A stretch of 64,000 nucleotides of DNA, taken from the NCBI GenBank assembly GCA_027459665.1, contig DAIDHN010000008.1, positions 21,185 through 85,184 of the forward strand, in the 5' to 3' direction. Below the pieces are notes generated by a model. That model had not been told where the DNA came from. It was given only the letters and a program-made list of their open reading frames with translations, and did not search any database. The stretch's first letter is position 1. Each line of letters begins with the position of its first letter. This stretch comes from Chthonomonadaceae bacterium. Lineage in GTDB: Bacteria > Armatimonadota > Chthonomonadetes > Chthonomonadales > Chthonomonadaceae. Both the position numbers and the translations under genes were made by a program. Positions 9,785 to 19,221 of this stretch are shown piece by piece.

Positions 9785-10918
9785 ATGCGAATAGCTCTTG
9801 TTCATGATTTCCTTGTGCAAAATGGCGGGGCGGAAAAAGTGCTGGAAGAACTTCATTCCATCTTTCCTGAAGCGCCGATCTATACCTCAATTTATGAGGC
9901 GGAGATCATGCCAAAGAATTATAGACACTGGGATATACAAACAAGCTTCCTGCAAAAAATTCCTGCCAAAAAACGCACACACCGTTTCTTTCTCCCGTGG
10001 TACCCCATGGCTTTTGAAAGCTTCGATCTGAGTGAGTATGAGCTGGTGATAAGTAGCTCATCTGCCTTTGCACACGGTGTGATTACGCACCCGGAAGCCC
10101 TGCATATCTGTTACAGCCATACACCTATGCGCTATGCATGGATGTCTTCTTCGTACCTTGAACGGGAAAATATGCCAGCCTCTGTCCGTACCCTGCTGGC
10201 TCCTACCCTGCATAAACTGCGCGGCTGGGATGCAAATGCGAGTATGCGGGTTGATCACTATATCGCAAACTCGCGGATAGTGGCGGGCAGAATAGAGAAG
10301 TACTACCGCCGCAAATGCGATATAGTATTTCCTCCCATAGACACAGAAGCATTTGCACTCGCAGAAGATGCAGAAGATTACTATCTGATAGCAGCACGCT
10401 TTGCCCCGTACAAACGCCTTGATCTTGCTATAGAAGCATGCAACAAAATGCGCAGAAAACTGGTGGTGGTTGGCAGCGGGAGGCAGGAAAAGCACCTGCG
10501 CGAACTGGCCGGGCCAACAGTAGAATTTCAGGGCAGAGTGGATTTTGGCACGCTGGTGAACATTATGAGCCGATGCAAGGCGTATATAATGCCTGGGCAG
10601 GAAGACTTTGGCATTTCACCCGTGGAGGCAAATGCATGTGGAAGACCTGTTATTGCCTATGATGCAGGCGGCGCCCGTGACAGTCAGAGAGAGGGAGTAA
10701 CCGGCGTGCTGTTTGAACAGCAGACAGTAGAAAGCCTTTGTGAGGCGATAGAGCGGCTGGAAACAATGAACTTCGACCCGCATCGCATACGTGAACACGC
10801 CATGCAGTTTGATAAAGAGGTGTTTCGAGAATCCATTCTGAGAATAGTGGACGAACAGTGGAATAAAAGAAAAGAAAGCAAGCTTCATCCTCCTGGAGAA
10901 CCAGCATACATTCCATGA
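9785..10918 (+). CDS. GT4-family glycosyltransferase
   Basis: The 377-residue protein has the N-terminal Rossmann start RIALVHDFLVQNGGAEKVLEEL and a C-terminal donor-binding half with the motif QEDFGISPVEANACGRPVIAY, as in GT-B fold family 4 retaining glycosyltransferases. It likely adds a sugar during assembly of the exopolysaccharide repeat unit; donor and acceptor cannot be read from sequence. Start at ATG 9785, where the conserved fold begins. Its stop overlaps the exosortase start by four bases (ATGA), indicating translational coupling. Confidence 0.88.
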   Translation: MRIALVHDFLVQNGGAEKVLEELHSIFPEAPIYTSIYEAEIMPKNYRHWDIQTSFLQKIPAKKRTHRFFLPWYPMAFESFDLSEYELVISSSSAFAHGVITHPEALHICYSHTPMRYAWMSSSYLERENMPASVRTLLAPTLHKLRGWDANASMRVDHYIANSRIVAGRIEKYYRRKCDIVFPPIDTEAFALAEDAEDYYLIAARFAPYKRLDLAIEACNKMRRKLVVVGSGRQEKHLRELAGPTVEFQGRVDFGTLVNIMSRCKAYIMPGQEDFGISPVEANACGRPVIAYDAGGARDSQREGVTGVLFEQQTVESLCEAIERLETMNFDPHRIREHAMQFDKEVFRESILRIVDEQWNKRKESKLHPPGEPAYIP

Positions 10919-11838
10919 CACAGAGTACTATATCGCATAATACAGATGCCATGCAGCCTGATATACGGCAGGAGAGCATGAAAGAGGCTTTTGCTTCTAT
11001 TGTTTCAGACTTGAAGCGCTGGCCTGCACAGGCATGGCTGCTCAGTGCAATGATACTGCTGCTTTACATACCAGTAATAGCAGAAACGCTTCCATACTGG
11101 CTAGACAACGGCACCTACTCTTTTTGTGCGCTTATCATACCCATCAGTCTGGGGCTGCTGTTTTTGATGCGGCACGATCTGCGTGGAATAGAGCGTAACC
11201 CCAGTTTAACAGGCATATGGTGGATAGCTGCCGGGGTGCTGATAGAGCAGCTGGGCTGGTTTACTCATATTCGCTTCCTTGCGGTAGGATCGCTGCCCCT
11301 GGTGCTTATCGGCGCCATTTTAGTAATGCATGGCCCAAAAATGCTGCGGGTTATACGCTTTCCTATTCTGTTTCTGGTTTTTGCAGCGCCATTTCCAGAA
11401 CCTATCCTCACGAAAGTGGATGTGGAAGCGCAGTTCATCAGCACGATCAGCACAGAGCACATTATGCAGTTTTTTGGGTTTGCCATTGTGCGCCAGGGCA
11501 GCGTGCTTCAGGTGCCAACCATGTCGCTCAATGTAGCAGAAGCATGCAGCGGATTTAAGAAAATGACCTCGTTTTTCTGCTTCGCTGTGCTGTATGGCTG
11601 GGTGTTTCGCATGCAAATATCCAAATGGCTTGCGCTGATATGCCTCAGCATGCCCCTTGCCATGATTGCTAACATTGTGCGTATCTGCGGCCTGGTGGCC
11701 ATTGCCTCATGGTACGGCCCCAGGCCGGAAGCGATTGCACACGAATATGCCGACTATTTTGTAATTGCTCTCTCCAGCGTACTGCTGGTTTGGGCGGGAG
11801 GTAAACTGGGATGCGAAAAGACACGATTTACACAATAG
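10915..11838 (+). CDS. Exosortase (EpsH/XrtA-type membrane peptidase)
   Basis: This 307-residue polytopic membrane protein has about eight hydrophobic segments. It carries the exosortase catalytic trio: Cys211 in VAEACSGFKK, Arg256 in NIVRICGL and His276 in AIAHEYADYF. Exosortases cleave and probably re-anchor proteins bearing a C-terminal PEP-CTERM tail, usually in organisms that make exopolysaccharide. The setting fits: it lies within the exopolysaccharide cluster and overlaps its partner epsI by 28 bases. A candidate substrate is encoded at 20762-22576. The exact xrt subtype is not assigned. Confidence 0.92.
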   Translation: MTQSTISHNTDAMQPDIRQESMKEAFASIVSDLKRWPAQAWLLSAMILLLYIPVIAETLPYWLDNGTYSFCALIIPISLGLLFLMRHDLRGIERNPSLTGIWWIAAGVLIEQLGWFTHIRFLAVGSLPLVLIGAILVMHGPKMLRVIRFPILFLVFAAPFPEPILTKVDVEAQFISTISTEHIMQFFGFAIVRQGSVLQVPTMSLNVAEACSGFKKMTSFFCFAVLYGWVFRMQISKWLALICLSMPLAMIANIVRICGLVAIASWYGPRPEAIAHEYADYFVIALSSVLLVWAGGKLGCEKTRFTQ

Positions 11839-12449
11839 CGGCCTGTGCAGTACTGCTGACTGGCATAGTCGCTCAGCATGCACTGGCAAGAATGAAGTAT
11901 GCACACCCTACTCCACTCCCTATAAACACTTTTCCCAGGCAGATAGGCAACTGGAAAGCAGGCAAAGACCTGCCCAACGATCCGCTGATTCTGGAGGCGC
12001 TTCCCGGTGCTACCCTGGTGAGCCGCGACTACGCCAACGTGAAACACCCACAGGAAACCGTGAACCTCATGCTGGTCACCGGAAACTCGTACCAGGATTT
12101 TCATGACCCAAGAGGCTGCTTTCCCACCCACGGTTTCAGAGTGTCTCACCTGGAAAACTGGGTGCAGGATGGCAACAGAATTCAGTACATGCAGGCCGAG
12201 CAGAATGGAAATACCATCGATTTTCTGTTTTATGTGCCTGGCGGGCTGGGGTTTGCTTCTGAGCAAGGGGATTTGTTTTTGCGCAAAATGTTTGCCCTGA
12301 GAGAAATGCTCACCGGTGCGTCGGGCGGGTCGGTTGTGGTGCGCCTTACTGTAGATGACGGGCCAAACAGCCAACAATTGATGCGACATTTTATTGATGT
12401 GATTCAGCCTGCAGTTACTGCACTGGTAGCAAAAGGAAAAAAGAAATAG
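11811..12449 (+). CDS. epsI: EpsI / exosortase-associated DUF3485 protein
   Basis: This 212-residue protein has an N-terminal signal or membrane anchor and the DUF3485/EpsI core: IGNWKAG, then VNLMLVTGNSYQDFHDPRGC. The HDPRGCFPTHGF segment holds the conserved Cys typical of the family. EpsI accompanies exosortases and is needed for export or assembly in related systems; its chemistry is unknown. The ATG at 11811 follows GGGAGG and lies inside the end of the exosortase gene. Its TAG stop overlaps the GTG start of the permease by one base. Confidence 0.88.
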   Translation: MRKDTIYTIAACAVLLTGIVAQHALARMKYAHPTPLPINTFPRQIGNWKAGKDLPNDPLILEALPGATLVSRDYANVKHPQETVNLMLVTGNSYQDFHDPRGCFPTHGFRVSHLENWVQDGNRIQYMQAEQNGNTIDFLFYVPGGLGFASEQGDLFLRKMFALREMLTGASGGSVVVRLTVDDGPNSQQLMRHFIDVIQPAVTALVAKGKKK

Positions 12450-13327
12450 TGAGCGCAAATACCATTCAATCTTCACGTACGCCTCTGGTAGTGCTGAAAC
12501 CGCCCAGCGGGTGGGCACATATTAACCTGGCAGAGATGTGGCATTTTAGAGACCTGCTGTACACCTTTGCCTATCGTGATGTAAAACTGCGCTATAGGCA
12601 AACTGCCCTGGGAGCCATCTGGGTGCTGCTTCAGCCGCTGATGGCAGCAGGAATTATGTCGTTTGTTTTTGGCAAGGTGGCAGGCTTGAAAAGCCCGAAC
12701 GGCATTCCCTATTTTGCGTTTGCGTTTGCAGGGCAGCTTGGCTGGAATCTCTTTTCAAGCATTTTTACGCGCGCCAACAGCAGCCTGCTGCAAAATGCAC
12801 AACTGGTTTCCAAGGTCTACTTTCCGCGTATGCTGATGCCTCTTTCTACCGTATGTTCTGCCTGTATCGACTTTCTTATTTCGCTGGGCATGATGGTGGC
12901 AATGATGTTTGCATACCATATTGCACCCCATGCCAATGTGCTGCTGCTTCCCCTTTGGGTTGCCTGTTTTGCTATGCTGGCGCTGGGCGCAGGGTTTGTT
13001 ACCTCTGCACTTATGGTTTCTTACAGAGATGTACAGTATGTGGTGCCTGTTCTGGTAAACTTTCTTATGTTTGCAAGCCCCGTGGCTTATTCTTTGCAAC
13101 AGGTGCATGAAAAAGTGCTGCATCATTCGCTGTCTGCTACAAGCTATATCTTCTACACCATCAACCCGCTTTCAGGGCTGCTGGAAGGTTTGCGCTGGTC
13201 TTTGCTGGGAACCGGCACACTTGCTTTAGGGCAGGCGCTCTATTCTGTGGCCTGGTGCGCATTTGTGTTTTTTGCCGGTGCGCTTGCATTCAGGCGCATG
13301 GAGGCAAAATTTGCCGACGTTATCTGA
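12449..13327 (+). CDS. ABC-2 type polysaccharide/polyol-phosphate export permease
   Basis: The 292-residue protein has an N-terminal amphipathic stretch ([20 protein letters not shown]) followed by six membrane segments, as in KpsM/Wzm/TagG permeases. These export lipid-linked polysaccharides with a nucleotide-binding partner. No ABC ATPase gene is visible anywhere in the window, so the partner must be elsewhere or shared. The GTG start overlaps the epsI stop. The 3' end overlaps the rfbA start by 17 bases. Confidence 0.88.
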   Translation: MSANTIQSSRTPLVVLKPPSGWAHINLAEMWHFRDLLYTFAYRDVKLRYRQTALGAIWVLLQPLMAAGIMSFVFGKVAGLKSPNGIPYFAFAFAGQLGWNLFSSIFTRANSSLLQNAQLVSKVYFPRMLMPLSTVCSACIDFLISLGMMVAMMFAYHIAPHANVLLLPLWVACFAMLALGAGFVTSALMVSYRDVQYVVPVLVNFLMFASPVAYSLQQVHEKVLHHSLSATSYIFYTINPLSGLLEGLRWSLLGTGTLALGQALYSVAWCAFVFFAGALAFRRMEAKFADVI

Positions 13328-14201
13328 AAGACGCGGTATTGTGCTGGCGGGGGGGAGCGGCACTCGGCTTTACCCCGCCACACTGGCGCTTTCTAAACAG
13401 CTGCTGCCGGTATACGACAAACCAATGATCTACTACCCGCTTTCCACCCTGATGCTGGCGGGTATTCGGCATATTCTGCTCATATCCACTCCTCATGACC
13501 TGCCCCTGTTTCAAAGGCTTTTGGGCGATGGCTCTGCATTTGGCATAGAACTGGAATACGCAGAGCAGCCGCGCCCGGAAGGGCTGGCACAGGCTTTTTT
13601 GATAGGGAAACAGTTTCTTCAGCAGAAACCTGCCTGCCTTGTACTGGGAGACAACCTGTTTTATGGCCATGGTCTGCCTGAACTGATGTATGCTGCAGAC
13701 CAGCGCACTGATGGGGCAACAGTATTTGGGTACCGAGTGAGTGACCCGCAGAGATATGGTGTAATGGAACGCGATGCCAGGGGGCGCGTGGTATCGCTGG
13801 AAGAAAAACCACTGAACCCGCGTTCTAATTACGCAGTGGTAGGACTGTATTTTTATGATGCAGCCGTAACAGAAATGGCTGAAAGCCTGCGACCCTCTGT
13901 GCGGGGCGAACTGGAAATTACCGACCTGAATAATTTGTATCTGCAGCAGGGAAAACTTTATGCTGAAATGATGGGGCGCGGGTTTGCCTGGCTGGATACC
14001 GGTACGCATGATTCGCTGGTGGAAGCCTCCAATTTTATTCAGGCAATAGAACTCAGGCAGGGTCTGAAAGTTGCCTGCCTGGAAGAAATTGCGCTGGAAA
14101 TGGGTTATATTACACCAGAGCAGCTGCTGGAGCGTGCTGAAGCGATGGGGAAAACAGGCTATGGCCACTACTTGAGGGGCCTGATAAAGGAGAATGCATG
14201 A
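13311..14201 (+). CDS. rfbA: Glucose-1-phosphate thymidylyltransferase
   Basis: This 296-residue nucleotidyltransferase makes dTDP-glucose from glucose-1-phosphate and dTTP. The signature [16 protein letters not shown] begins at about residue 9, followed by [20 protein letters not shown]. The start is chosen as TTG 13311 because GGAGG ends six bases before it and it places the signature at the usual distance from the N-terminus. This start lies inside the permease gene. The stop overlaps the next start (ATGA). Confidence 0.93.
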   Translation: MPTLSERRGIVLAGGSGTRLYPATLALSKQLLPVYDKPMIYYPLSTLMLAGIRHILLISTPHDLPLFQRLLGDGSAFGIELEYAEQPRPEGLAQAFLIGKQFLQQKPACLVLGDNLFYGHGLPELMYAADQRTDGATVFGYRVSDPQRYGVMERDARGRVVSLEEKPLNPRSNYAVVGLYFYDAAVTEMAESLRPSVRGELEITDLNNLYLQQGKLYAEMMGRGFAWLDTGTHDSLVEASNFIQAIELRQGLKVACLEEIALEMGYITPEQLLERAEAMGKTGYGHYLRGLIKENA

Positions 14202-14650
14202 CTCAGGAGATACCGGGGGTAGTTATAAAACCGCTCGGAAAGTACAAAGACAGCCGCGGATGGCTGATAGAATTGTTTAGGGAAGATGAACTGCCAAACG
14301 GATTTATGCCCGTGATGGGCTATATTTCGCTGACACACCCAGGAATAGCGCGCGGCCCGCACGAACACAGAGACCAGACCGACGGCTTCGCTTTTCTTTC
14401 GGGGGCATTTGAAGTAACCTTGTGGGAAAACCGCTCCGGCTATGAGCCATGTAAGGTCGTTGTGCAGGCCGGGGAAAACAATCCTCTCTTTTTAGTTGTG
14501 CCGCCCGGAGTGGTGCATGCCTACAAGAACGTTGGAAGCGATGATGCTACCGTGCTCAATTTTCCCGACAGGCTGTATGCAGGCAAAGGCAAAGCCGAAC
14601 CCGTAGATGAGATACGGCATGAAGAAATAGACTCGGAGTTCAAACTGTGA
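14198..14650 (+). CDS. RmlC-like cupin (dTDP-4-dehydrorhamnose 3,5-epimerase-related)
   Basis: At 150 residues this is a short form of the dTDP-sugar epimerase cupin family. It keeps [12 protein letters not shown] and the [12 protein letters not shown] strand. It is shorter than classical RmlC (about 180 residues), and the usual GLHYQ histidine motif is changed to GPHEH. It could therefore be an epimerase or a related ketoisomerase acting on dTDP-4-keto-6-deoxyglucose made by rfbB. It is coupled to both neighbours by 4-base overlaps. Confidence 0.75.
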   Translation: MTQEIPGVVIKPLGKYKDSRGWLIELFREDELPNGFMPVMGYISLTHPGIARGPHEHRDQTDGFAFLSGAFEVTLWENRSGYEPCKVVVQAGENNPLFLVVPPGVVHAYKNVGSDDATVLNFPDRLYAGKGKAEPVDEIRHEEIDSEFKL

Positions 14651-15678
14651 AAACTCTGCTGGTCACAGGGTGCGCCGGGTTTATTGGCAGCAACTACTGC
14701 CGCTATGTGCTGCAAAAAGATGCCGATGCCAGAGTGATTGGTTTAGATGCTCTTACGTATGCAGGCAATCTTTCTACTATGCATGACCTGAAACAGAACA
14801 CAAGGTTCTGCTTTTACCCGGGCAAAATACAGGATGATACAGTGGTGAGCGGCATTATACAGGCCGAAAAAGTAGACTATATCGTCAATTTTGCAGCTGA
14901 AAGCCACAACGACAGGTCTCTGCTGAACCCGGCAGAGTTTATACAAACCGATGTTGCCGGCGTATTTACCCTGCTTGATGCAACCCGAAAATTTGGCCTG
15001 AGGCGCATGCTGCATGTCTCGACCGATGAGGTGTATGGTTCTACCATAGACGGCAGGTTTACAGAGCAAACCCCGCTGGAACCGAATACACCGTATTCGG
15101 CAAGCAAGGCAGGGGGAGACCTGCAGTGCAGGGCGCACCACATTGCCTACAATACACCGGTGGTAGTTACCCGCTGCGGCAACAATTTCGGCCCGTGGCA
15201 GTACCCTGAAAAACTGCTGCCGTTTTTTATTACCCGCCTCATAGACAACCGCAGGGTGCCCCTGTATGGCGATGGAAGCCAGGTAAGAGACTGGGTGTTT
15301 GTAGAAGATCACTGCAGCGGAATACACCACGTGCTGGAACATGGCGAGCCAGGGCAGGTTTACAACATCGGCGCAGACGGAGAACAGACGAACATAGCTG
15401 TAACCAGAATGCTGCTGGAACTGCTTGGAAAGCCTGAAAGCCTGATCAAGCACATACCAGACCCGCGCGGAAACGCACACGACAGGCGCTACAGCATAGA
15501 TGCTTCACGCCTGAAAAGCCTGGGCTGGCAGCCTGAGCATGAGTTTTCTGCTTCTCTTGAATGCACTGTGAAGTGGTACAGCAGCAGACAGAACTGGTGG
15601 AGGGAAATACTGGCCAAGCCAGACTACCAGGCGTTTATAAAGCGCTTTTACGGCAAATACCTCGGAGAAGACCTGTAG
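14647..15678 (+). CDS. rfbB: dTDP-glucose 4,6-dehydratase
   Basis: This 343-residue extended short-chain dehydrogenase has the NAD-binding motif GCAGFIGSNYCRYV at its N-terminus. The substrate-region motif STDEVYG and the catalytic YSASKAGGD (Tyr/Lys) are also present, with the family marker RCGNNFGPWQYPEK. It converts dTDP-glucose to dTDP-4-keto-6-deoxyglucose. Start is GTG 14647, overlapping the stop of the preceding gene. No rfbD (4-ketoreductase) is found in the window, so the final sugar is not necessarily rhamnose. Confidence 0.94.
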   Translation: MKTLLVTGCAGFIGSNYCRYVLQKDADARVIGLDALTYAGNLSTMHDLKQNTRFCFYPGKIQDDTVVSGIIQAEKVDYIVNFAAESHNDRSLLNPAEFIQTDVAGVFTLLDATRKFGLRRMLHVSTDEVYGSTIDGRFTEQTPLEPNTPYSASKAGGDLQCRAHHIAYNTPVVVTRCGNNFGPWQYPEKLLPFFITRLIDNRRVPLYGDGSQVRDWVFVEDHCSGIHHVLEHGEPGQVYNIGADGEQTNIAVTRMLLELLGKPESLIKHIPDPRGNAHDRRYSIDASRLKSLGWQPEHEFSASLECTVKWYSSRQNWWREILAKPDYQAFIKRFYGKYLGEDL

Positions 15679-15704
15679 TTTTTGCAGAAAAAGGAGAGTT
15701 TTGA

Positions 15705-16277
15705 ATGAACCCGGCAGATACATTGAGCTATATTGTTGGCAGAAGAAGCCTGCGCGCGATGGAACCCGGAGCAAAGATACCGCAAGAAGCAGTATCTAGA
15801 ATGCTGGAAGCAGCAAGATGGGCGCCATCCTGTTCAAATACGCAGCCGTGGCGCTTTGTGGTGGTGCAGGAACCTGAAGCATTTCAGAAAGCCTTGCAGG
15901 CCCTGAAACCAGGAAACCGCACCTGGGCACAGCATGCAGGGGCGCTGATAGTTCTCTGTGCCAACCCTGCCGATGACTACGAAATGGCGGGGCAGCCTGC
16001 TTACCTGTTTGACTGCGGTCTCGCCGCTCAAAACCTGATGCTGCAGGGGGTGGCAGAGGGACTGGTAATGCACCCAATGGCCGGATGGGAAGAAGAGCCG
16101 ATGCGTTTGGCTATTGGTTTACCCATGCCCTACCGGGTAGTGTGCGTGATTGCTGCAGGGCAGACGGGAAAGCTGGAAAATCTGCCAGAAGACCTGCAAA
16201 AGCGAGAGGCTGGCGAAAGGGTTCGCAAACCTCTCGCCAACCTCGTTTATTTCGACGCCTGGCCAAATGAAGGCTGA
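15705..16277 (+). CDS. Nitroreductase-family flavoprotein
   Basis: This 190-residue protein matches the FMN-dependent nitroreductase family. The N-terminal RRSLRAM and WAPSCSNTQPWRFVVV segments bind FMN, and the dimer-forming region LFDCGLAAQNLMLQGVAEGLVMHPM is clear. It would reduce quinones, nitro compounds or similar electrophiles using NAD(P)H. The ATG has a strong AAGGAG site. It lies 26 bases after rfbB and could be co-transcribed with the exopolysaccharide genes, though no functional link is evident. Confidence 0.85.
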   Translation: MNPADTLSYIVGRRSLRAMEPGAKIPQEAVSRMLEAARWAPSCSNTQPWRFVVVQEPEAFQKALQALKPGNRTWAQHAGALIVLCANPADDYEMAGQPAYLFDCGLAAQNLMLQGVAEGLVMHPMAGWEEEPMRLAIGLPMPYRVVCVIAAGQTGKLENLPEDLQKREAGERVRKPLANLVYFDAWPNEG

Positions 16278-16291
16278 GCGGTAAGAGAAGT

Positions 16292-16957
16292 TCAGGCTGC
16301 CAGCGCCGGCAGTTTCAGGTGGTTTTCACCCACTGCTGCCAGAGCAGGCAGTTTGCTGCGGCTGCTTGCGCGGCGGCTTCTGCCGCTGTTGCCGGTTTCC
16401 ATATGGCGCCGCAGCATTACGCGAGCGCGATGAATGCGAGAACGCACCGTTCCAATAGCGCAGCCCATTTCTTCAGCAATTTCCTGGTAAGAGCGCTGTT
16501 CTACATCGCACAACAGAATAGCAATTCTGTAGTCATCCGGCAGGTTGTCCAGGGCTAACTGCAGCCTGCCGTCCATCACCTGGTTCATCACCAGTTCTTC
16601 GGGGTTGCTGTCTGGTGCAGCAAATTCATGCGACATTGGCTGCCCCTCATCATCGCTGTACACAGGGGTATCAAGTGAAAACATTGGCACGCGTTTCTGG
16701 CGTCGGCGCATGTCTATTACGCGGTTGGTGATGATTCTGAACAGCCATCCCTCAAAAGGCCTGGTTTCATCGTAGCTGGTAAAGTTTTTCCATGCCCGTA
16801 CGTAGGCATCCTGTACTACGTCTTCTGCATCTGTGGCATTTTCTGTTAGTCTGTAGGCAAGATTGTATGCTCTGCGCCGGGAAGATTGGAAGAGAGACTC
16901 GAACTTTGTACGGGCAATGTATTCGCTTCTGCTTTCCTGTACTGCGGTTGCAACCAT
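16292..16957 (-). CDS. ECF-type RNA polymerase sigma factor
   Basis: This 221-residue sigma-70 family protein has region 2 (AYRLTENATDAEDVVQDAYVRAWKN) and region 4 (LPDDYRIAILLCDVEQRSYQEIAEEMGCAIGTVRSRIHRAR) in RpoE-like order. The ATG at 16957 is preceded by GAGGAGAAA. No anti-sigma factor gene is adjacent, which is unusual for this group. The C-terminal tail is a basic extension carrying the heptad KLPALAA twice. It lies downstream of the receiver-like gene in the same orientation, 68 bases apart. Confidence 0.9.
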   Translation of the reverse strand: MVATAVQESRSEYIARTKFESLFQSSRRRAYNLAYRLTENATDAEDVVQDAYVRAWKNFTSYDETRPFEGWLFRIITNRVIDMRRRQKRVPMFSLDTPVYSDDEGQPMSHEFAAPDSNPEELVMNQVMDGRLQLALDNLPDDYRIAILLCDVEQRSYQEIAEEMGCAIGTVRSRIHRARVMLRRHMETGNSGRSRRASSRSKLPALAAVGENHLKLPALAA

Positions 16958-17025
16958 CTTTTTTTCTCCTCGCCGGTAATACCGGCAGCTTTGCACGTTG
17001 ACGATATATGAAGCGACGGGCTTTC

Positions 17026-17430
17026 TCAGGCCGCGCTTGTATCACTGGTTACTGTGCTGGCTTCTGACTGAGCCAGTACATTCAGAATAGTTGTTCGTAT
17101 CACTTCACATCCACTGTCTGCCAGAATTACAGCATTGGCACCGGCATCCAGAGCAGATTTCTTATGCTCTTCCAGCGAAACCAAAACTACAATCCTTGCA
17201 CAAATCCCTTCCTTGCGCAGTGCATGCGCCGTCTCACAACCATTTAGGTAGGGCATATGCGCTTCCAAAAGAATAAAATCAGGGTGGTGTTTGCGGGCTT
17301 TGATCAATGCCTTCAGGCCGTCTTCGGCCTCCCATGCGACCTCCAGGCCAGGGGCGCTTTCCATAATTCTGCGCAGACACTGGCGTATAGACGCATCCTT
17401 GTTAGCCAGTAGTATTTTTACATGCTGCAT
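17026..17430 (-). CDS. Degenerate response-regulator receiver domain
   Basis: The 134-residue product is a stand-alone CheY-like receiver fold, but key residues are altered. The phospho-acceptor position in DFILLEAHMPYLNG is Glu56 instead of Asp. The N-terminal acidic pair is reduced to one Asp (LLANKDAS), and the usual Lys near GANAVILADS is missing. It probably cannot be phosphorylated and may sit in a fixed, active-like state. The frame is open to an ATG at 17478, but 17430 places the fold normally. No histidine kinase is nearby; an ECF sigma gene follows, so a role in stress regulation is possible but unproven. Confidence 0.75.
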   Translation of the reverse strand: MQHVKILLANKDASIRQCLRRIMESAPGLEVAWEAEDGLKALIKARKHHPDFILLEAHMPYLNGCETAHALRKEGICARIVVLVSLEEHKKSALDAGANAVILADSGCEVIRTTILNVLAQSEASTVTSDTSAA

Positions 17431-17545
17431 TGCCTGCACCGCCTCTCGCTGCCCCGCTGTTACTTGAGCAGCCTGCATTTACTTACAGGTTAATTATCCT
17501 ATTTTTTTCTTTTTGATAACACCGTGATATGCCTGAAAATAAAGG

Positions 17546-17580
17546 AGGGAAATCCCTTGTTTTCTACAAGGGTTTTCCCT
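17546..17580 (-). terminator. Long hairpin downstream of the aldehyde dehydrogenase gene
   Basis: Arms 17546-17560 and 17566-17580 pair over 15 bases with one mismatch and a 5-base loop. On the minus strand a short T-containing stretch (CCTTTATTTTC) follows. It lies between the ALDH stop and the receiver-like gene and is likely the main terminator of the ALDH operon. Confidence 0.5.
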
Positions 17581-17659
17581 TGCCCTATGCCGGGGGGCTT
17601 ACACACAGGGGGAATGAGGTGGAAAAAGCAGAAAGCGTGCTGCGAATATGCGGTGAGAA

Positions 17660-17710
17660 GCAATACAGGCAGGGCGGAGAGCTGCTGCCTCTGCACCCTG
17701 CCTGTATTGC
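17660..17710. other. Perfect 15-bp inverted repeat
   Basis: Arms 17660-17674 and 17696-17710 are perfectly complementary with a 21-base loop, just beyond the ALDH stop at 17721. There is no U tract on either strand. Together with the hairpin at 17546-17580 it makes a double stem-loop 3' region. Confidence 0.5.
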
Positions 17711-17720
17711 GTACACTGCG

Positions 17721-19220
17721 CTATTGCGGGCAGGTATCTATCTGGGCGCGCACCAGGTCTGAACCGGCGCTGTAGTTTACGTACACCGATTTCCATTCGG
17801 TGCAGTAATCCATGGCAGCCATCCCGGCTTCGCGGTGCCCGTTTCCGGTGTTCTTTATGCCTCCAAACGGCAGCTGTATTTCGGCGCCGCTGGTGGGCAG
17901 GTTGATGTATACCAGACCAGCATGCAGCTCTTGCACTGCGTGAAACGCGCGGCTTACATTCTGGGTGTAGAGCGACAGTGAAAGACCGTACCGGGTGGCA
18001 TTGGCCATTTGTACGGCATCTTCCATAGTATGCGCTTCCATAAGGGCGGTTACCGGGCCGAAAATTTCCTCTTGTGCAATGCGCATGCCTGGCGCCGCAT
18101 TGTCCAGCAGGGTGGGCAGATAGAAGCAGCCTTCTGCAAACGGCCCTTCCTGCATTATTTTGCCTCCTGCAAGCAAACGCGCCCCCTCATGCCGGCCAAG
18201 CTCTACATATTCATGAATGCGCTGCAGCTGCTTTCGGTTGATCACCGGCCCAATCTCCACACCAGGGTCGGCGCCGTCGCCCATACGCAGCGCAAGTGTT
18301 TGGTGCAGCAGTTTTTCTCTAAATGCGGGCAGTATGCTTTTCTGCACTATAAGGCGGCTGGCGGCAGTGCATCGCTGCCCTGCAGTGCCAAAAGCGCTCC
18401 AGAGTGCGCCTTTTACCGCCAGGTCGATGTCTGCATCTTCCAGAACTACAATGGCATTTTTGCCGCCCAGTTCACAGCTGATGCGCTTCAGCATGCCTCC
18501 GCACTGTGCGGCGATGCGGCGGCCAATTTCTGTGCTTCCGGTAAACGAAATCACATCAACTCCCTCTGCTTCTACCAGTGCGGCTCCTGCTTCCTCCCCC
18601 AGTCCGGTTACCAGGTTTACCACACCGGGGGGTAAGCCGGCTTCTTCAAGCATCTGCACAAAGGTTACAGCCAAACCGGGTGTATCTTCGGCGGGCTTGA
18701 ATACAATGGCGTTGCCTGCCAGCAGGGCAGGAAACATTTTCCAGCTGGGTATGGCAATCGGAAAATTCCAGGGTGTAATCATGCCAACTACGCCTGCTGC
18801 AACGCGTTCAGCGGCGCAGTACACTTCCGGGCGCTCGCTGGGCGCAATATGGCCTGTAGGCATTCTGCCAAATGCCGCCATGTAATGCGCCATATCAATG
18901 GCTTCCTGCACATCTCCTCGCGCTTCCACCAGCACCTTTCCCATTTCGCGCGTCATTTGCAAAGCCAGCGCTTCCTTGCGCTCTTCCATCAGGCGGCCCA
19001 TGCGTGTGAGAACTGCGGCGCGTTGGGGGGCTGGGGTTTTGCGCCATGCCTGAAATGCTGTGCGCGCGGCAGCAACAGCCAGGGCGACCTCTGCATGACC
19101 AGAGCGTGAATATGCGCCAAGTACCTCGGTGGTGCGCGCAGGGTTGCATGAGGTAAATTCGCTGCACGAATCTGCAGAAAGCCACCTGCCTGCAATGTAA
19201 TTGGTTTTTGCGGGCGCCAT
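17721..19220 (-). CDS. NAD(P)-dependent aldehyde dehydrogenase
   Basis: This 499-residue ALDH-superfamily enzyme oxidises an aldehyde to a carboxylate. It shows the cofactor motif FTGSTEIGRRIA, the general base Glu250 in CELGGKNA and the nucleophile Cys284 in GTAGQRCTA. The overall pattern resembles semialdehyde dehydrogenases (alpha-ketoglutarate or aminoadipate semialdehyde groups), but the substrate cannot be assigned. The ATG at 19220 has a GGAGAA site and lies only one base after the stop of the preceding gene (19222-20565), so the two form a tight operon. Confidence 0.9.
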   Translation of the reverse strand: MAPAKTNYIAGRWLSADSCSEFTSCNPARTTEVLGAYSRSGHAEVALAVAAARTAFQAWRKTPAPQRAAVLTRMGRLMEERKEALALQMTREMGKVLVEARGDVQEAIDMAHYMAAFGRMPTGHIAPSERPEVYCAAERVAAGVVGMITPWNFPIAIPSWKMFPALLAGNAIVFKPAEDTPGLAVTFVQMLEEAGLPPGVVNLVTGLGEEAGAALVEAEGVDVISFTGSTEIGRRIAAQCGGMLKRISCELGGKNAIVVLEDADIDLAVKGALWSAFGTAGQRCTAASRLIVQKSILPAFREKLLHQTLALRMGDGADPGVEIGPVINRKQLQRIHEYVELGRHEGARLLAGGKIMQEGPFAEGCFYLPTLLDNAAPGMRIAQEEIFGPVTALMEAHTMEDAVQMANATRYGLSLSLYTQNVSRAFHAVQELHAGLVYINLPTSGAEIQLPFGGIKNTGNGHREAGMAAMDYCTEWKSVYVNYSAGSDLVRAQIDTCPQ

Positions 19221-19221
19221 G

